This document shows, one piece after another, positions 1 to 8,061 of a stretch of DNA of 64,000 bases (the stretch's first letter is position 1; the number at the start of each line of letters is the position of its first letter). The stretch covers positions 41,379-105,378 of the forward strand of contig NSIV01000007.1 in NCBI GenBank assembly GCA_002633085.1. Direction: 5' to 3'. This DNA is from Curvibacter sp. PD_MW3 (lineage in GTDB: Bacteria > Pseudomonadota > Gammaproteobacteria > Burkholderiales > Burkholderiaceae_C). The notes under the pieces were generated by a model. The model was not told where the DNA came from and made no database searches. It worked only from the letters and a program-made list of their open reading frames with translations. The translations under genes were made by a program, and so were the position numbers.

Positions 1-286
1 ACTGCAGGGGCTCGCTACGGCGCAGGTTCTGCCACAGCAGCAGCCAGGCGGCAACCAGTGTGCCAAAGGCCACCACCATGGACTTCAACGTGTCCTGCAG
101 CATGAACTCGTGCGGCACACCCACAGCTGGTGTCAAAAGCATCATGGCGGCCAAGAGCAAGACCACGCCGTCGCCCGGCCGCAGTGACAGGGACGCCAGC
201 AAGGTGCGCCCATGGGATGCCCGAACGCCGGCCTCAGTGCTGGCACGGGGCTCGGTCACGTCATCAATCATGGTGGTCATGCCCAT
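1..286 (-). CDS. N-terminal part of a polytopic membrane protein (runs off the left edge)
   Basis: About 95 N-terminal residues are visible and the rest lies outside the window. The ATG at 286 shares one base with the TAA stop of the upstream gene (TAATG), so the two are probably translationally coupled. After a polar start of about 38 residues there are two hydrophobic segments, near residues 41-57 and 69-85, separated by a short polar turn. This fits the first hairpin of an inner-membrane protein. The local pattern resembles the start of O-antigen ligase/polymerase proteins of Comamonadaceae, but that is a recollection of style, not a motif match. The family is therefore left open. Confidence 0.55.
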   Translation of the reverse strand, partial: MGMTTMIDDVTEPRASTEAGVRASHGRTLLASLSLRPGDGVVLLLAAMMLLTPAVGVPHEFMLQDTLKSMVVAFGTLVAAWLLLWQNLRRSEPLQ

Positions 287-1164
287 TACCCTGCCACGGG
301 CTTGACCATCTCGATATGAGGAATGCCTGCCTCATCGAATGACGCACCGCGCGGCACAAAACCTTCGCCGGCGTAAAACCCTTCGGCACTGCACTGGGCA
401 TGCAGCATCACTTCGCGGTCACCACGCTGTTCAGCCGCCTGCAGCAACGCGTGCAGGATGTCCCGCCCCAGTCCGGCGCCGCGTTGCACCCGTTTGACGG
501 CCATGCGGCCGATCCGAGCCACGCCCGGCGCAGGCTGAATCAAGCGGCCGGTGGCCAACGGCATGCCCAGGCGGTTGTAGGCCACGGCATGCACGGCGCT
601 CGCGTCGGCTTCATCCCACTCCATGTCCACCGGGATGCGCTGTTCCTGCAAAAAGACTTCGGTGCGCACCTGGCGAGCACCTTCCGCCAGCGCGTCCCAG
701 GTGCCCACCCGGATGTCGACCATCGCCTCGCCCGCCTCATAACCGTTCAGAACCTCCCGCAGGGCCGGTGGCACCGGCTTGGCCGTCTGTGTTGCCGGGT
801 TGGCAAAGACATAAATCAACTCACCCGTGACCAGCAACTGATCGCCCAGAAAGATGCCGCCCGTGAACTGGATCGACGAGTTGCCGATGCGCGCGCATTT
901 CAGGCCGATGTCGAGCTGGTCGTCGTAGCGTGCCGACGCGTGGTATTCGACGCCGGCTTTCTTCACGTACAGGTCGCCCTCGAGTTGGCGCAAAGCCTCT
1001 TCGTACGGCAGCGCCAGCGCGCGCCAGTAGTCGGCCATCGCCGTATCGAAGTACATCAGGTAATGCGCATTGAAGACGATCTTCTGCATGTCCACCTCGG
1101 CCCAACGCACGCGCAGGCGGTGGAAAAAGCGGAAGTCGGCACGGGTCGGCAGTGTCTTGTGCAT
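286..1164 (-). CDS. Fusion protein: YbgC/FadM-type acyl-CoA thioesterase plus GNAT acetyltransferase
   Basis: The protein has 292 residues and two domains. Residues ~10-135 are a hot-dog thioesterase of the YbgC/FadM type: the N-terminal stretch RVRWAEVDMQKIVFNAHY carries the Asp of the active-site loop. Residues ~150-290 are a GNAT acetyltransferase of the ElaA/YjcF kind, with the acetyl-CoA loop near RVQRGAGLGRDIL and a C-terminal FYAGEGF motif. Family knowledge predicts hydrolysis of acyl-CoA and acetyl transfer to an unknown acceptor. A TTG at 1170 is possible, but the ATG at 1164 follows the upstream stop codon by two bases and is preferred. The gene is co-transcribed with the alpha/beta hydrolase upstream and coupled to the membrane gene downstream. 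Confidence 0.85.
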   Translation of the reverse strand: MHKTLPTRADFRFFHRLRVRWAEVDMQKIVFNAHYLMYFDTAMADYWRALALPYEEALRQLEGDLYVKKAGVEYHASARYDDQLDIGLKCARIGNSSIQFTGGIFLGDQLLVTGELIYVFANPATQTAKPVPPALREVLNGYEAGEAMVDIRVGTWDALAEGARQVRTEVFLQEQRIPVDMEWDEADASAVHAVAYNRLGMPLATGRLIQPAPGVARIGRMAVKRVQRGAGLGRDILHALLQAAEQRGDREVMLHAQCSAEGFYAGEGFVPRGASFDEAGIPHIEMVKPVAG

Positions 1165-1166
1165 GG

Positions 1167-2126
1167 TCAATCGGTCCCGAAGGCATGTTTCAATGCGCGT
1201 GCCGCATCGGCATGGGCTTGCAGGGCCTGCGGAATGGCGCGCCCCATCTTGATGAACTCATGCACCACGCCGCGGTAGATCTCCAGATCCACCGGCACAC
1301 CGGCCAGCCGCAGCTTGTCGGCATACATCACACCCTCGTCCACCAGCGGGTCGCATTCGGCCAGACCGATCCAGGCCGGGGCCACGCCGTCGATGTCCGG
1401 TGCGTTGAGCGGCGAGAAGCGCCAGTCATCGCGGTCGGCCACCGAGTTGATGTACTGGTTGAAGAAATAGGTGATGTGCGGCTCCTCCAGCACGAAGCCT
1501 TTCTCGAAAGTCTTGTGCGAAGGCGTGTCCTGATGGGCCGCACAGCCCGGGTAGAACAGCAGTTGCAGCGCCAGCGGCAGGCGGGCATCACGCGCCAAGA
1601 TGGCGCAGACTGCGGCCAGCGTGCCGCCGGCACTGTCGCCGCCCACGGCCAAGCGGCTGGTAGCCAGGCCCAGCGCGGCCCCCTGAGCAGCCAGCCACTG
1701 CACGGCGTCCCAGGCGTCATGCACGGCGGTCGGGAACTTGTGCTCCGGTGCCAGTCGGTAGTCCACCGAAACCACTGCGCATTGCGCCAGGTGGCTCAGA
1801 TGCCGGCACAGGCTGTCGTGTGTGGCCACGCTGCCCACGGTGAAGCCGCCGCCGTGGAAATACACCAGCAACGGCAACGCATCGCGGCTGGGCGCATACA
1901 AGCGGGCCGCAATGGTGCTGCCGTCATGCACCGGAATGGCCAGTTCATCTACCCGCGCCAGCTTGTGCGGCGGAATGTCCAGCACCCCCGCACCGGCGGC
2001 GTAGGTGGCGCGCGCCTGCTGGGCACTCAGGGCGTGCATCGGCACATGGGCTGCGCGTGCCATGCGCTCCAGCATGTGGTGCATGGCGGGCGTGAGCAGC
2101 GCGCGCGGGTTGCGTTGGTGACTCAT
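1167..2126 (-). CDS. Alpha/beta hydrolase of the hormone-sensitive lipase (Aes-like) family
   Basis: A 319-residue esterase/lipase. The oxyanion-hole motif HGGGF lies at about residues 91-95, the nucleophile elbow GDSAGG with its Ser at about 163-168, a DPLVDEG segment supplies the acid, and a late VVHEF supplies the His. No signal peptide is seen, so it is likely cytoplasmic and acts on short acyl esters. The open frame extends upstream of 2126, but the residues before the ATG at 2126 do not resemble this family. That ATG leaves 69 bp to the divergent alcohol dehydrogenase. The stop lies just before the fusion thioesterase, indicating an operon. Confidence 0.9.
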   Translation of the reverse strand: MSHQRNPRALLTPAMHHMLERMARAAHVPMHALSAQQARATYAAGAGVLDIPPHKLARVDELAIPVHDGSTIAARLYAPSRDALPLLVYFHGGGFTVGSVATHDSLCRHLSHLAQCAVVSVDYRLAPEHKFPTAVHDAWDAVQWLAAQGAALGLATSRLAVGGDSAGGTLAAVCAILARDARLPLALQLLFYPGCAAHQDTPSHKTFEKGFVLEEPHITYFFNQYINSVADRDDWRFSPLNAPDIDGVAPAWIGLAECDPLVDEGVMYADKLRLAGVPVDLEIYRGVVHEFIKMGRAIPQALQAHADAARALKHAFGTD

Positions 2127-2195
2127 GGATGGCGAATAGCTTGCTAAAGTGAGCGGATAAGGATTTTTGATCGTACACCGAGGAGACACCGAGCC

Positions 2196-3332
2196 ATGGC
2201 ACTCATCTACTACATCACCCAGGTCCAGTTTGATTTCGGCGCCGTCAAGCTGCTCAAACAGGAGTGCGAGCGCGTCGGCATCAGCCGCCCGCTGATCGTG
2301 ACCGACGCCGGCGTGCGCGCCGCGGGCCTGCTGCAAAAGGCACTCGACGCCCTGCCCGGCATGAACGCCGCCGTGTTCGACCAGACCCCGTCCAACCCGA
2401 CCGAAGCTGCCGTGCGTGCGGCGGTCGAGGTCTACCAGGCCAACCGTTGCGATGGCCTGATTGCGCTGGGCGGTGGCAGCTCGATCGACTGCGCCAAGGG
2501 CGTGGCGATTGCCGCCACGCATGAAGGACCGCTCAAGACCTACGCCACCATTGAAGGCGGCTCACCGAAGATCAGCGAACGCGTGGCGCCGCTGATCGCC
2601 GTGCCGACCACCGCCGGTACCGGCAGCGAGGTGGCACGCGGTGCCATCCTCATCGTCGACGACGGCCGCAAGCTGGGCTTCCACTCCTGGCACCTGGTGC
2701 CCAAGACCGCCATCTGCGATCCCGAACTGACGCTGGGCCTGCCCCCGAAGCTGACCGCCGCCACCGGCATGGACGCCATTGCCCACTGCATGGAGACCTT
2801 CATGGCCGCGCCCTTCAACCCGCCGGCCGATGGCATTGCGCTGGACGGGCTGCAACGGGCTTGGGCCCATATCGAACGCGCGACCAAGGACGGCAGCGAC
2901 CGCGAGGCGCGCCTGAACCTGATGAGCGCCTCCATGCAGGGCGCCATGGCGTTCCAGAAGGGGCTGGGCTGCGTGCACTCCCTGAGCCACAGCTTGGGTG
3001 GCGTCGATCCGCGCCTGCACCACGGTACGCTCAACGCCATGTTCCTGCCGGCGGTGATCGCCTTCAATGCTGGCGCCGAATCGGTGCAGAAGGAAAACCG
3101 ACTGCTGCGCATGGCGCAGGCCATGAACCTCGATTCCGCAGGCGACATCGGCGACGCGATCAAGGACATGAACGCCCGCCTCGGCCTGCCCAGCGGCTTG
3201 CGCGATATGGGGGTGACGGAGAGTCTGTTCGACAAGGTCATTGCCGGCGCCCTGGCCGACCATTGCCACAAGACAAACCCGCGTCTGGCCAGCGAGGCCG
3301 ACTACCGCGAGATGCTGCAGCAAGCCATGTGA
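2196..3332 (+). CDS. Iron-containing (group III) alcohol dehydrogenase
   Basis: A 378-residue enzyme of the Fe-ADH family, interconverting alcohols and aldehydes with NAD(P). Visible motifs are the nucleotide-binding GGGSSIDCAKG near residue 95, TTAGTGSEV near 140, and the metal-ligand regions GMDAIAHCMETF, HSLSHSLGG and RLHHGTLNA. Length is normal for the family. A purine-rich ribosome binding site (GAGGAGA) precedes the ATG. The gene is divergent from the alpha/beta hydrolase and converges on the small lipoprotein gene. Substrate cannot be read from the sequence; short-chain alcohols or 4-hydroxybutyrate are possibilities. Confidence 0.92.
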   Translation: MALIYYITQVQFDFGAVKLLKQECERVGISRPLIVTDAGVRAAGLLQKALDALPGMNAAVFDQTPSNPTEAAVRAAVEVYQANRCDGLIALGGGSSIDCAKGVAIAATHEGPLKTYATIEGGSPKISERVAPLIAVPTTAGTGSEVARGAILIVDDGRKLGFHSWHLVPKTAICDPELTLGLPPKLTAATGMDAIAHCMETFMAAPFNPPADGIALDGLQRAWAHIERATKDGSDREARLNLMSASMQGAMAFQKGLGCVHSLSHSLGGVDPRLHHGTLNAMFLPAVIAFNAGAESVQKENRLLRMAQAMNLDSAGDIGDAIKDMNARLGLPSGLRDMGVTESLFDKVIAGALADHCHKTNPRLASEADYREMLQQAM

Positions 3333-3338
3333 TCCAGA

Positions 3339-3365
3339 CCGCGCCCCGCTGTCGGCAGGGCGCGG
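3339..3365. terminator. GC-rich hairpin between convergent genes
   Basis: An 8-bp perfect stem (CCGCGCCC with GGGCGCGG) around an 11-nt loop lies between the stop of the alcohol dehydrogenase (plus) and the stop of the DUF3012 lipoprotein (minus). There is no T-tract on either side, so it may be a transcript 3' stabiliser rather than a full intrinsic terminator. Confidence 0.5.
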
Positions 3366-3372
3366 ACATGGC

Positions 3373-3534
3373 TTATTTCAGCAGGCAGTGCTTGGCGTAA
3401 TCGGTCGCCTCGTTGACCGTCCAGTCGCCCTTGGGCTTTTCCTGCATGTTGGTGCACCACTGTTTGCTGCCAACCTCGGGCGCGCAGGCGGCCAGGAGGG
3501 TGATGGCAATCAAACTTGTCAGCAGGGATTTCAT
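3373..3534 (-). CDS. Small DUF3012-family lipoprotein
   Basis: A 53-residue gene on the minus strand. The N-terminus is a lipoprotein signal peptide with a lipobox ending in LAAC (Cys at residue 17), followed by a short mature part. That part has the pattern APEVGS, a KPKGDW motif and a final DYAKHC segment, giving three Cys in total. This matches, from memory, the DUF3012 family of tiny Gram-negative lipoproteins, whose function is unknown. Bases AGGAA lie a few nucleotides before the ATG at 3534 as a ribosome binding site. The gene lies 19 bp after the patatin-like gene and is probably co-transcribed with it. Confidence 0.8.
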   Translation of the reverse strand: MKSLLTSLIAITLLAACAPEVGSKQWCTNMQEKPKGDWTVNEATDYAKHCLLK

Positions 3535-3553
3535 GGGTAGTTCCTCGTTCACA

Positions 3554-4681
3554 TCACAAAGTCTGCACCTGCCCCAGGTCCGGCTTGGCCAGCCAGGCCT
3601 GAAACTCGTCCGCCAGCTGGCGGCTCATCTGCACCGCGGTGCCCCAGGCCTTGACGCGGCCGGCCAGGTCGTTGCCGTAGTGCGTGAAGTCATTGCGATC
3701 GGGCAGCTTGCCGTTGGGCAGGGTCTTGATCCATTCCGGGTCGGGCGCCAGCAGCACCATGGTGTCCAGATGGTGCGTGGCCTGGTGGCGCCATTTCAGG
3801 CCTTTGTCGAGCCAGCCCGGCACCACGGCCTGCTGGAAATGCGGGTAAAGCACCAGGCCTTTTGAGGCGCCAGCCCTTTCATCATCTGCGCCAGATGCTT
3901 TCAAATTGATAGCGTTTGGTGCTGCCGCGTAATTGAGATGCAGGTGGTAATCGGTGATGCCGCCATCCCAGTAGGCGCCGGGCGGGGCACCGTCAATATG
4001 TTGCACCGCGCGCAACACGAAGGGAATGGAGCAACTGGCCTGCAAGGCCGGCATGAAGTTGGCTTCGCTCAAGGCGACCCGGCGCGTGCGGTAGTCGCCG
4101 GTGGCGAATGGCAACTCGGCACCCGGCGTGGAAAACACCACGCGCTCCAGCCAGGCCCCCATGGCCTTGCGGTGAACCGTGTTGGTGAGAAAGGCGCCGA
4201 GATAACCCAGCGGTGTGCGCAGGGCATGCTCCTGCCCCAGCAGATGACGGCCCCGCGAGGTCAGCATGTGCAGACGGTAGCGCGGGTGGCTCAGTACCTC
4301 AGAGACTCGCCCGCCATAAAAAGCCTGCAGGTTGGCGCCGAAACGCTCGCTGATGAGTTCAGCCGGTGGGCGCTTCTGCCCTGGCTGCAATTCGTAGTGC
4401 TGCCGGATGTAATCGTGTTCCAGCCGCTCGAAGGCCGCCACCGGGTTGTTCAGACAGGCCGTGGCCATGCGCCAGGCACCGATCGAGGCGCCCACCAGAT
4501 CAACGGTGTGTGTTGTCGGCGCCAGCCAGTCGCCAAAGATGAAACGGTCGAGCGCGCCCAGGATCAGGCCCTTGGGCCCGCCGGCTGCCGCCGGAATGGT
4601 GACCACATCGCGGGCCTGCAGGCCCCCCTGTTCCAGATGGCGCCGCGCCTGCGGGCCAGCATAGATGCGAAGCGCTTTCAT
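3554..4681 (-). CDS. Patatin-like phospholipase family protein
   Basis: A 375-residue patatin-fold acyl hydrolase. Near the N-terminus is a glycine-rich oxyanion loop (AAGGPKGLILG), then the nucleophile motif GASIG with the catalytic Ser, and a later DGGI motif with the catalytic Asp. No signal peptide is seen. An upstream in-frame TTG at 4693 exists, but the ATG at 4681 (MKALRIY) is a more natural start. Residues ~256-275 are encoded by an AT-rich patch that resembles a repeat found in other genes of the window. The upstream neighbour is an HDOD protein; the link in function is unclear. Confidence 0.85.
   Translation of the reverse strand: MKALRIYAGPQARRHLEQGGLQARDVVTIPAAAGGPKGLILGALDRFIFGDWLAPTTHTVDLVGASIGAWRMATACLNNPVAAFERLEHDYIRQHYELQPGQKRPPAELISERFGANLQAFYGGRVSEVLSHPRYRLHMLTSRGRHLLGQEHALRTPLGYLGAFLTNTVHRKAMGAWLERVVFSTPGAELPFATGDYRTRRVALSEANFMPALQASCSIPFVLRAVQHIDGAPPGAYWDGGITDYHLHLNYAAAPNAINLKASGADDERAGASKGLVLYPHFQQAVVPGWLDKGLKWRHQATHHLDTMVLLAPDPEWIKTLPNGKLPDRNDFTHYGNDLAGRVKAWGTAVQMSRQLADEFQAWLAKPDLGQVQTL
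3860..3913. repeat. AT-rich intragenic repeat copy (in patatin-like gene)
   Basis: An AT-rich island in a GC-rich gene, with CCAGCCCTT, CTGCGCCAGA and a terminal TTTCAAATTGATAGC. The same order of blocks (a TAGCCCTT-like block, a GCGCnAG block, then GCT-TCAAA/GATAGC) is seen in the copies in purL and prmB. This copy is the more diverged and lies in the opposite orientation to its gene compared with dapE, prmB and purL. Confidence 0.45.
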
Positions 4682-4725
4682 GGGATCGATCAATAAGGCG
4701 AAGGAGTTTCAGCCGCGCGCTGAGC

Positions 4726-5532
4726 TCAAGAATAGGCCGACCAGTCGAATGGGTCCTGCTGCAGCACCATGTCAATGTCCAGTCCCAGCACCTCCCCCAC
4801 TTCACCGGGGAAGGACACGGCCATAGCCCGCTCGCTGAGGTTGGCCTCGCGGGCCCGGGCGCGCCAGGTGGCCAGGTGGATGACGCCGGCCAGTGGCTCG
4901 TAGACGTGGTTCTCGAACGGCGCGTACTGGTGTTCCAGCGCGTCGACGATCGGTTGCGGAAACTGTCGGCGCCGGGCATACGCGGCCCCGACCTGGGCAT
5001 AGCTGTAGCCGAACTGCTTGAACTCGGCGCGGGCGCGCTTGATATCCAGCGGCGGCACCTCTTTGTCCAACGCTGCGATGTCACCCGCCATGCCGACATG
5101 CATCACCAGCTCGCCCACGGCGTGAATCAGGCCGCAGGTGAAAGCGGCGCCCTGGTTCTGCCGCACCACGCCGGCCAGGGAGCGCGAGAGCTTGGCCACA
5201 TTCAGGCTGTAGGCCCAGAACTGCTGCAGGTTGATGCCCGGCACCGCCTTGAGCGATGCCGCGGTGGCGGCTTCCGCTGCCATGGCCCGGATATGGGACA
5301 GGCCCAGAATGGCCAGGGCCTCTGGCACGCTGTTGACCTTGCCCGGGAGCTTGAAAAACGGCGTATTGGCCGCCTGCAGCAGGCGCGTGGTGAGCGCCGG
5401 ATCGGCACTGATGAGCTGGGACACCTTGCGCAGGTCGGGCTCCTCGCGGTCAAGCTCCCCCAGCAGCAAGGCAATGACTTTCGGAATGCTGGGCAGGACG
5501 ATGGGCTGCGCCAACAGGGCGCTCAGCTCCAT
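4726..5532 (-). CDS. HDOD domain-containing protein
   Basis: A 268-residue single-domain HDOD protein covering nearly its full length. HDOD proteins are HD-phosphohydrolase-like folds that usually lack catalytic metal ligands and act in signalling, such as c-di-GMP pathways, motility and stress. The typical start with PSIPKVIALLL, DPALTTRLLQAANTPFF near residues 44-60 and a central helical block are visible. No receiver, EAL or GGDEF domain is attached. Bases resembling a -10 (CATAAT on the minus strand, plus coordinates 5568-5573) lie about 36 bp before the ATG. A specific role cannot be inferred. Confidence 0.85.
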   Translation of the reverse strand: MELSALLAQPIVLPSIPKVIALLLGELDREEPDLRKVSQLISADPALTTRLLQAANTPFFKLPGKVNSVPEALAILGLSHIRAMAAEAATAASLKAVPGINLQQFWAYSLNVAKLSRSLAGVVRQNQGAAFTCGLIHAVGELVMHVGMAGDIAALDKEVPPLDIKRARAEFKQFGYSYAQVGAAYARRRQFPQPIVDALEHQYAPFENHVYEPLAGVIHLATWRARAREANLSERAMAVSFPGEVGEVLGLDIDMVLQQDPFDWSAYS

Positions 5533-5610
5533 GACGATCTCCGGTGATTGTTCCTGCCCATGCGCTGATTATGGCGTGCCCGACTGTCGGCGCCCTGACA
5601 GTTAGCCCCC

Positions 5611-7938
5611 TCAGCGTTTGAGCTTGGCAAAGGCGGACGCCATGGCCGACTGCGGCGCCGGTTCGTTGAAGCGGCGCGGCTGCTGGCCGCGCCCGGCCCC
5701 TTCGAAACGGTTTTCGCGCGGACCATCGCGTCGCGCCGGTGCCGCATCGAGCTTCATGGTCAGGCTGATGCGCTTGCGCGCCACATCCACCTCCAGCACC
5801 TTGACCTTGACGATGTCGCCGGTCTTGACCACCTCGCGCGCGTCGGTGACGAACTTGTTGCTCAACTGGCTCACGTGCACCAGACCGTCCTGGTGCACGC
5901 CCAGGTCAACAAAGGCGCCGAACTGGGCCACGTTGCTGACCGTGCCTTCGAGCACCATGTCTTCACGCAGGTCCTTGATGTCATCCACGCCGTCGTTAAA
6001 GCGTGCCACCTTGAAGTCCGGACGCGGATCGCGGCCCGGCTTCTCCAGTTCGCCCAGGATGTCCTTGACGGTGATAACGCCGAACTTTTCGTTGGCGAAC
6101 AGTTCGGGCTTGAGCGTCTTGAGCATGTCGGCTCGGCCCATCAGCTCAGCCACGGGTTTGCCGGTCTTGGCCATGATCTGCTCCACCACCGGGTAGGTTT
6201 CCGGGTGCACGCCGGTCATGTCCAGCGGGTTGTCGCCATCACGGATGCGCAGGAAGCCGGCACTCTGCTCAAAGGTTTTGGCGCCCAGGCCGGTGACCTT
6301 GAGCAGGTCTTGCCGGTTGTGGAAAGCGCCGTTCGCCTCGCGCCAACGCACCACCGCCTTGGCCACGCCGGCCGACAGGCCGGAGACACGCGACAGCAGC
6401 GGCACGCTGGCGGTGTTGAGGTCGACGCCGACCGAGTTCACGCAGTCCTCCACCACAGCGTCCAGCGTGCGCGCCAGTTCGCTCTGGTTCACGTCGTGCT
6501 GGTACTGGCCGACACCGATCGATTTGGGATCGATCTTCACCAGCTCAGCCAACGGGTCCTGCAGCCGCCGTGCGATGCTGGCCGCGCCGCGCAGGCTCAC
6601 GTCCACGTCCGGCATTTCTTGAGAAGCGAATTCGCTGGCGGAATAGACCGAGGCGCCCGCCTCGCTGACCACCACCTTCTCGATCTGCTTGTCCACCTTG
6701 GCCGCCAGCTTGACCAGGTCGGCCGCCAGCTTGTCAGTCTCCCGGCTGGCGGTGCCATTGCCGATGGCAATCAGGTTCACGCCATGCTTCTCGACCAGGC
6801 GCGCCAGTGTGTGCAGCGAGCCTTCCCAGTCGCGCTTGGGCTCATGCGGGTAGACGGTGGCGGTGTCGACCAGTTTGCCGGTGGCATCGACCACGGCCAC
6901 CTTGACGCCGGTGCGGATGCCCGGGTCCAGGCCCATCACGACACGCGGACCGGCAGGCGCGGCCAGCAGCAGGTCGCGCAGGTTGTCGGCGAAGACCTTG
7001 ATGGCCACTTTCTCGGCGTCTTCACGCAGGCGGGCAAACAGGTCGCGTTCGGTGGAGAGGCTGAGCTTGACGCGCCAGGTCCAGGCCACGCACTTGCGCA
7101 ACAGGTCGTCGGCGGGCCGGCCCTGGTGGCTCCAGCCCAGGCGCAGGGCGATCTTGCCCTCGGCCAGTGACGGCTTGCCGGGCTCCGGTTCCACAGGCAA
7201 TACCAGCTTGGCATCCAGAATATCCTGTGCCCGGCCGCGAAATACGGCCAGGGCACGGTGCGAGGGCACGCGGCCGATCGGCTCGTCATAGTCGAAATAG
7301 TCGCGAAACTTGGCCACGTCCGCGTTGTTTTCGTCCTTGCCGTCCATCAGTCGGCTCTTGAACAGGCCTTCGCTCCACAGCCATTCGCGCAAACCCTGCA
7401 CCAGTGCGGCATCTTCGGCCCAGCGCTCGGACAGGATGTCGCGCACACCGTCAAGCACCGCGGCCACGGTGGTGAAATCATCGCCGGCTTCGGTCTTTTG
7501 CGGCAGCACGAAGGCCTGTGCTTCGGCCGCGGGGTCCAGCGCCGGATTGGCAAACAGCTTGTCCGCCAAGGGCTCGATGCCGGCTTCGCGCGCGATCTGT
7601 CCTTTGGTGCGGCGCTTGGGCTTGAAAGGCAGGTACAGGTCTTCCAGTTCCTGCTTGGTGGTGGCCGCATGCAGCGCGGCCTGCAATTCGGGGGTGAGCT
7701 TGCCCTGCTCTTCAATGCTCTTGAGGATGGCGTCGCGCCGTTCGGTCAGTTCGCGCAGATAACCCAGGCGGTATTCGAGTTCACGCAACTGCGTGTCGTC
7801 CAGCCCTTCAGTGGCTTCCTTGCGGTAACGGGCGATAAAGGGGACGGTGGCACCTCCGTCGAGCAAGGCCACGGCGGCCGCGACCTGTCTGTCCAGTACC
7901 CGGAGTTCCTGCGCGATTTGCGCGATGATTTTCTGCAT
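5611..7938 (-). CDS. tex: Tex-family RNA-binding transcription accessory protein
   Basis: A 775-residue protein with the normal Tex layout: an N-terminal helical region with ATVPFIARYRKEATEGLDD near residues 30-50, a YqgF-like RNase-H fold beginning at VMGLDPGIRTGVKVAVVD (~330), helix-hairpin-helix motifs around NTASVPLLSRVSGL (~500), and a C-terminal S1 RNA-binding domain (~650-720) with VSNVAQFGAFVDLG. A basic, disordered tail follows. Tex binds nucleic acids and influences transcription in bacteria. It is transcribed towards the HDOD gene with a 78-bp gap holding a small inverted repeat (CTGTC/GACAG). Confidence 0.95.
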   Translation of the reverse strand: MQKIIAQIAQELRVLDRQVAAAVALLDGGATVPFIARYRKEATEGLDDTQLRELEYRLGYLRELTERRDAILKSIEEQGKLTPELQAALHAATTKQELEDLYLPFKPKRRTKGQIAREAGIEPLADKLFANPALDPAAEAQAFVLPQKTEAGDDFTTVAAVLDGVRDILSERWAEDAALVQGLREWLWSEGLFKSRLMDGKDENNADVAKFRDYFDYDEPIGRVPSHRALAVFRGRAQDILDAKLVLPVEPEPGKPSLAEGKIALRLGWSHQGRPADDLLRKCVAWTWRVKLSLSTERDLFARLREDAEKVAIKVFADNLRDLLLAAPAGPRVVMGLDPGIRTGVKVAVVDATGKLVDTATVYPHEPKRDWEGSLHTLARLVEKHGVNLIAIGNGTASRETDKLAADLVKLAAKVDKQIEKVVVSEAGASVYSASEFASQEMPDVDVSLRGAASIARRLQDPLAELVKIDPKSIGVGQYQHDVNQSELARTLDAVVEDCVNSVGVDLNTASVPLLSRVSGLSAGVAKAVVRWREANGAFHNRQDLLKVTGLGAKTFEQSAGFLRIRDGDNPLDMTGVHPETYPVVEQIMAKTGKPVAELMGRADMLKTLKPELFANEKFGVITVKDILGELEKPGRDPRPDFKVARFNDGVDDIKDLREDMVLEGTVSNVAQFGAFVDLGVHQDGLVHVSQLSNKFVTDAREVVKTGDIVKVKVLEVDVARKRISLTMKLDAAPARRDGPRENRFEGAGRGQQPRRFNEPAPQSAMASAFAKLKR

Positions 7939-8061
7939 GGCTCTGCGAACCGCCGGTCAATGCCGGCCCTTCAAAACGAAACGAAGTTCGCGAGTGTGCC
8001 ACAGAGCGGCGCGGTCGTTTTCAGAGCCGACGCCCCAAAAAAGGTAAGAAACAGCAACCGC

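Noticed and set aside
5875..7170. 431-codon plus-strand frame opposite tex
   Set aside because: Antisense shadow; Tex motifs are unmistakable on the minus strand.
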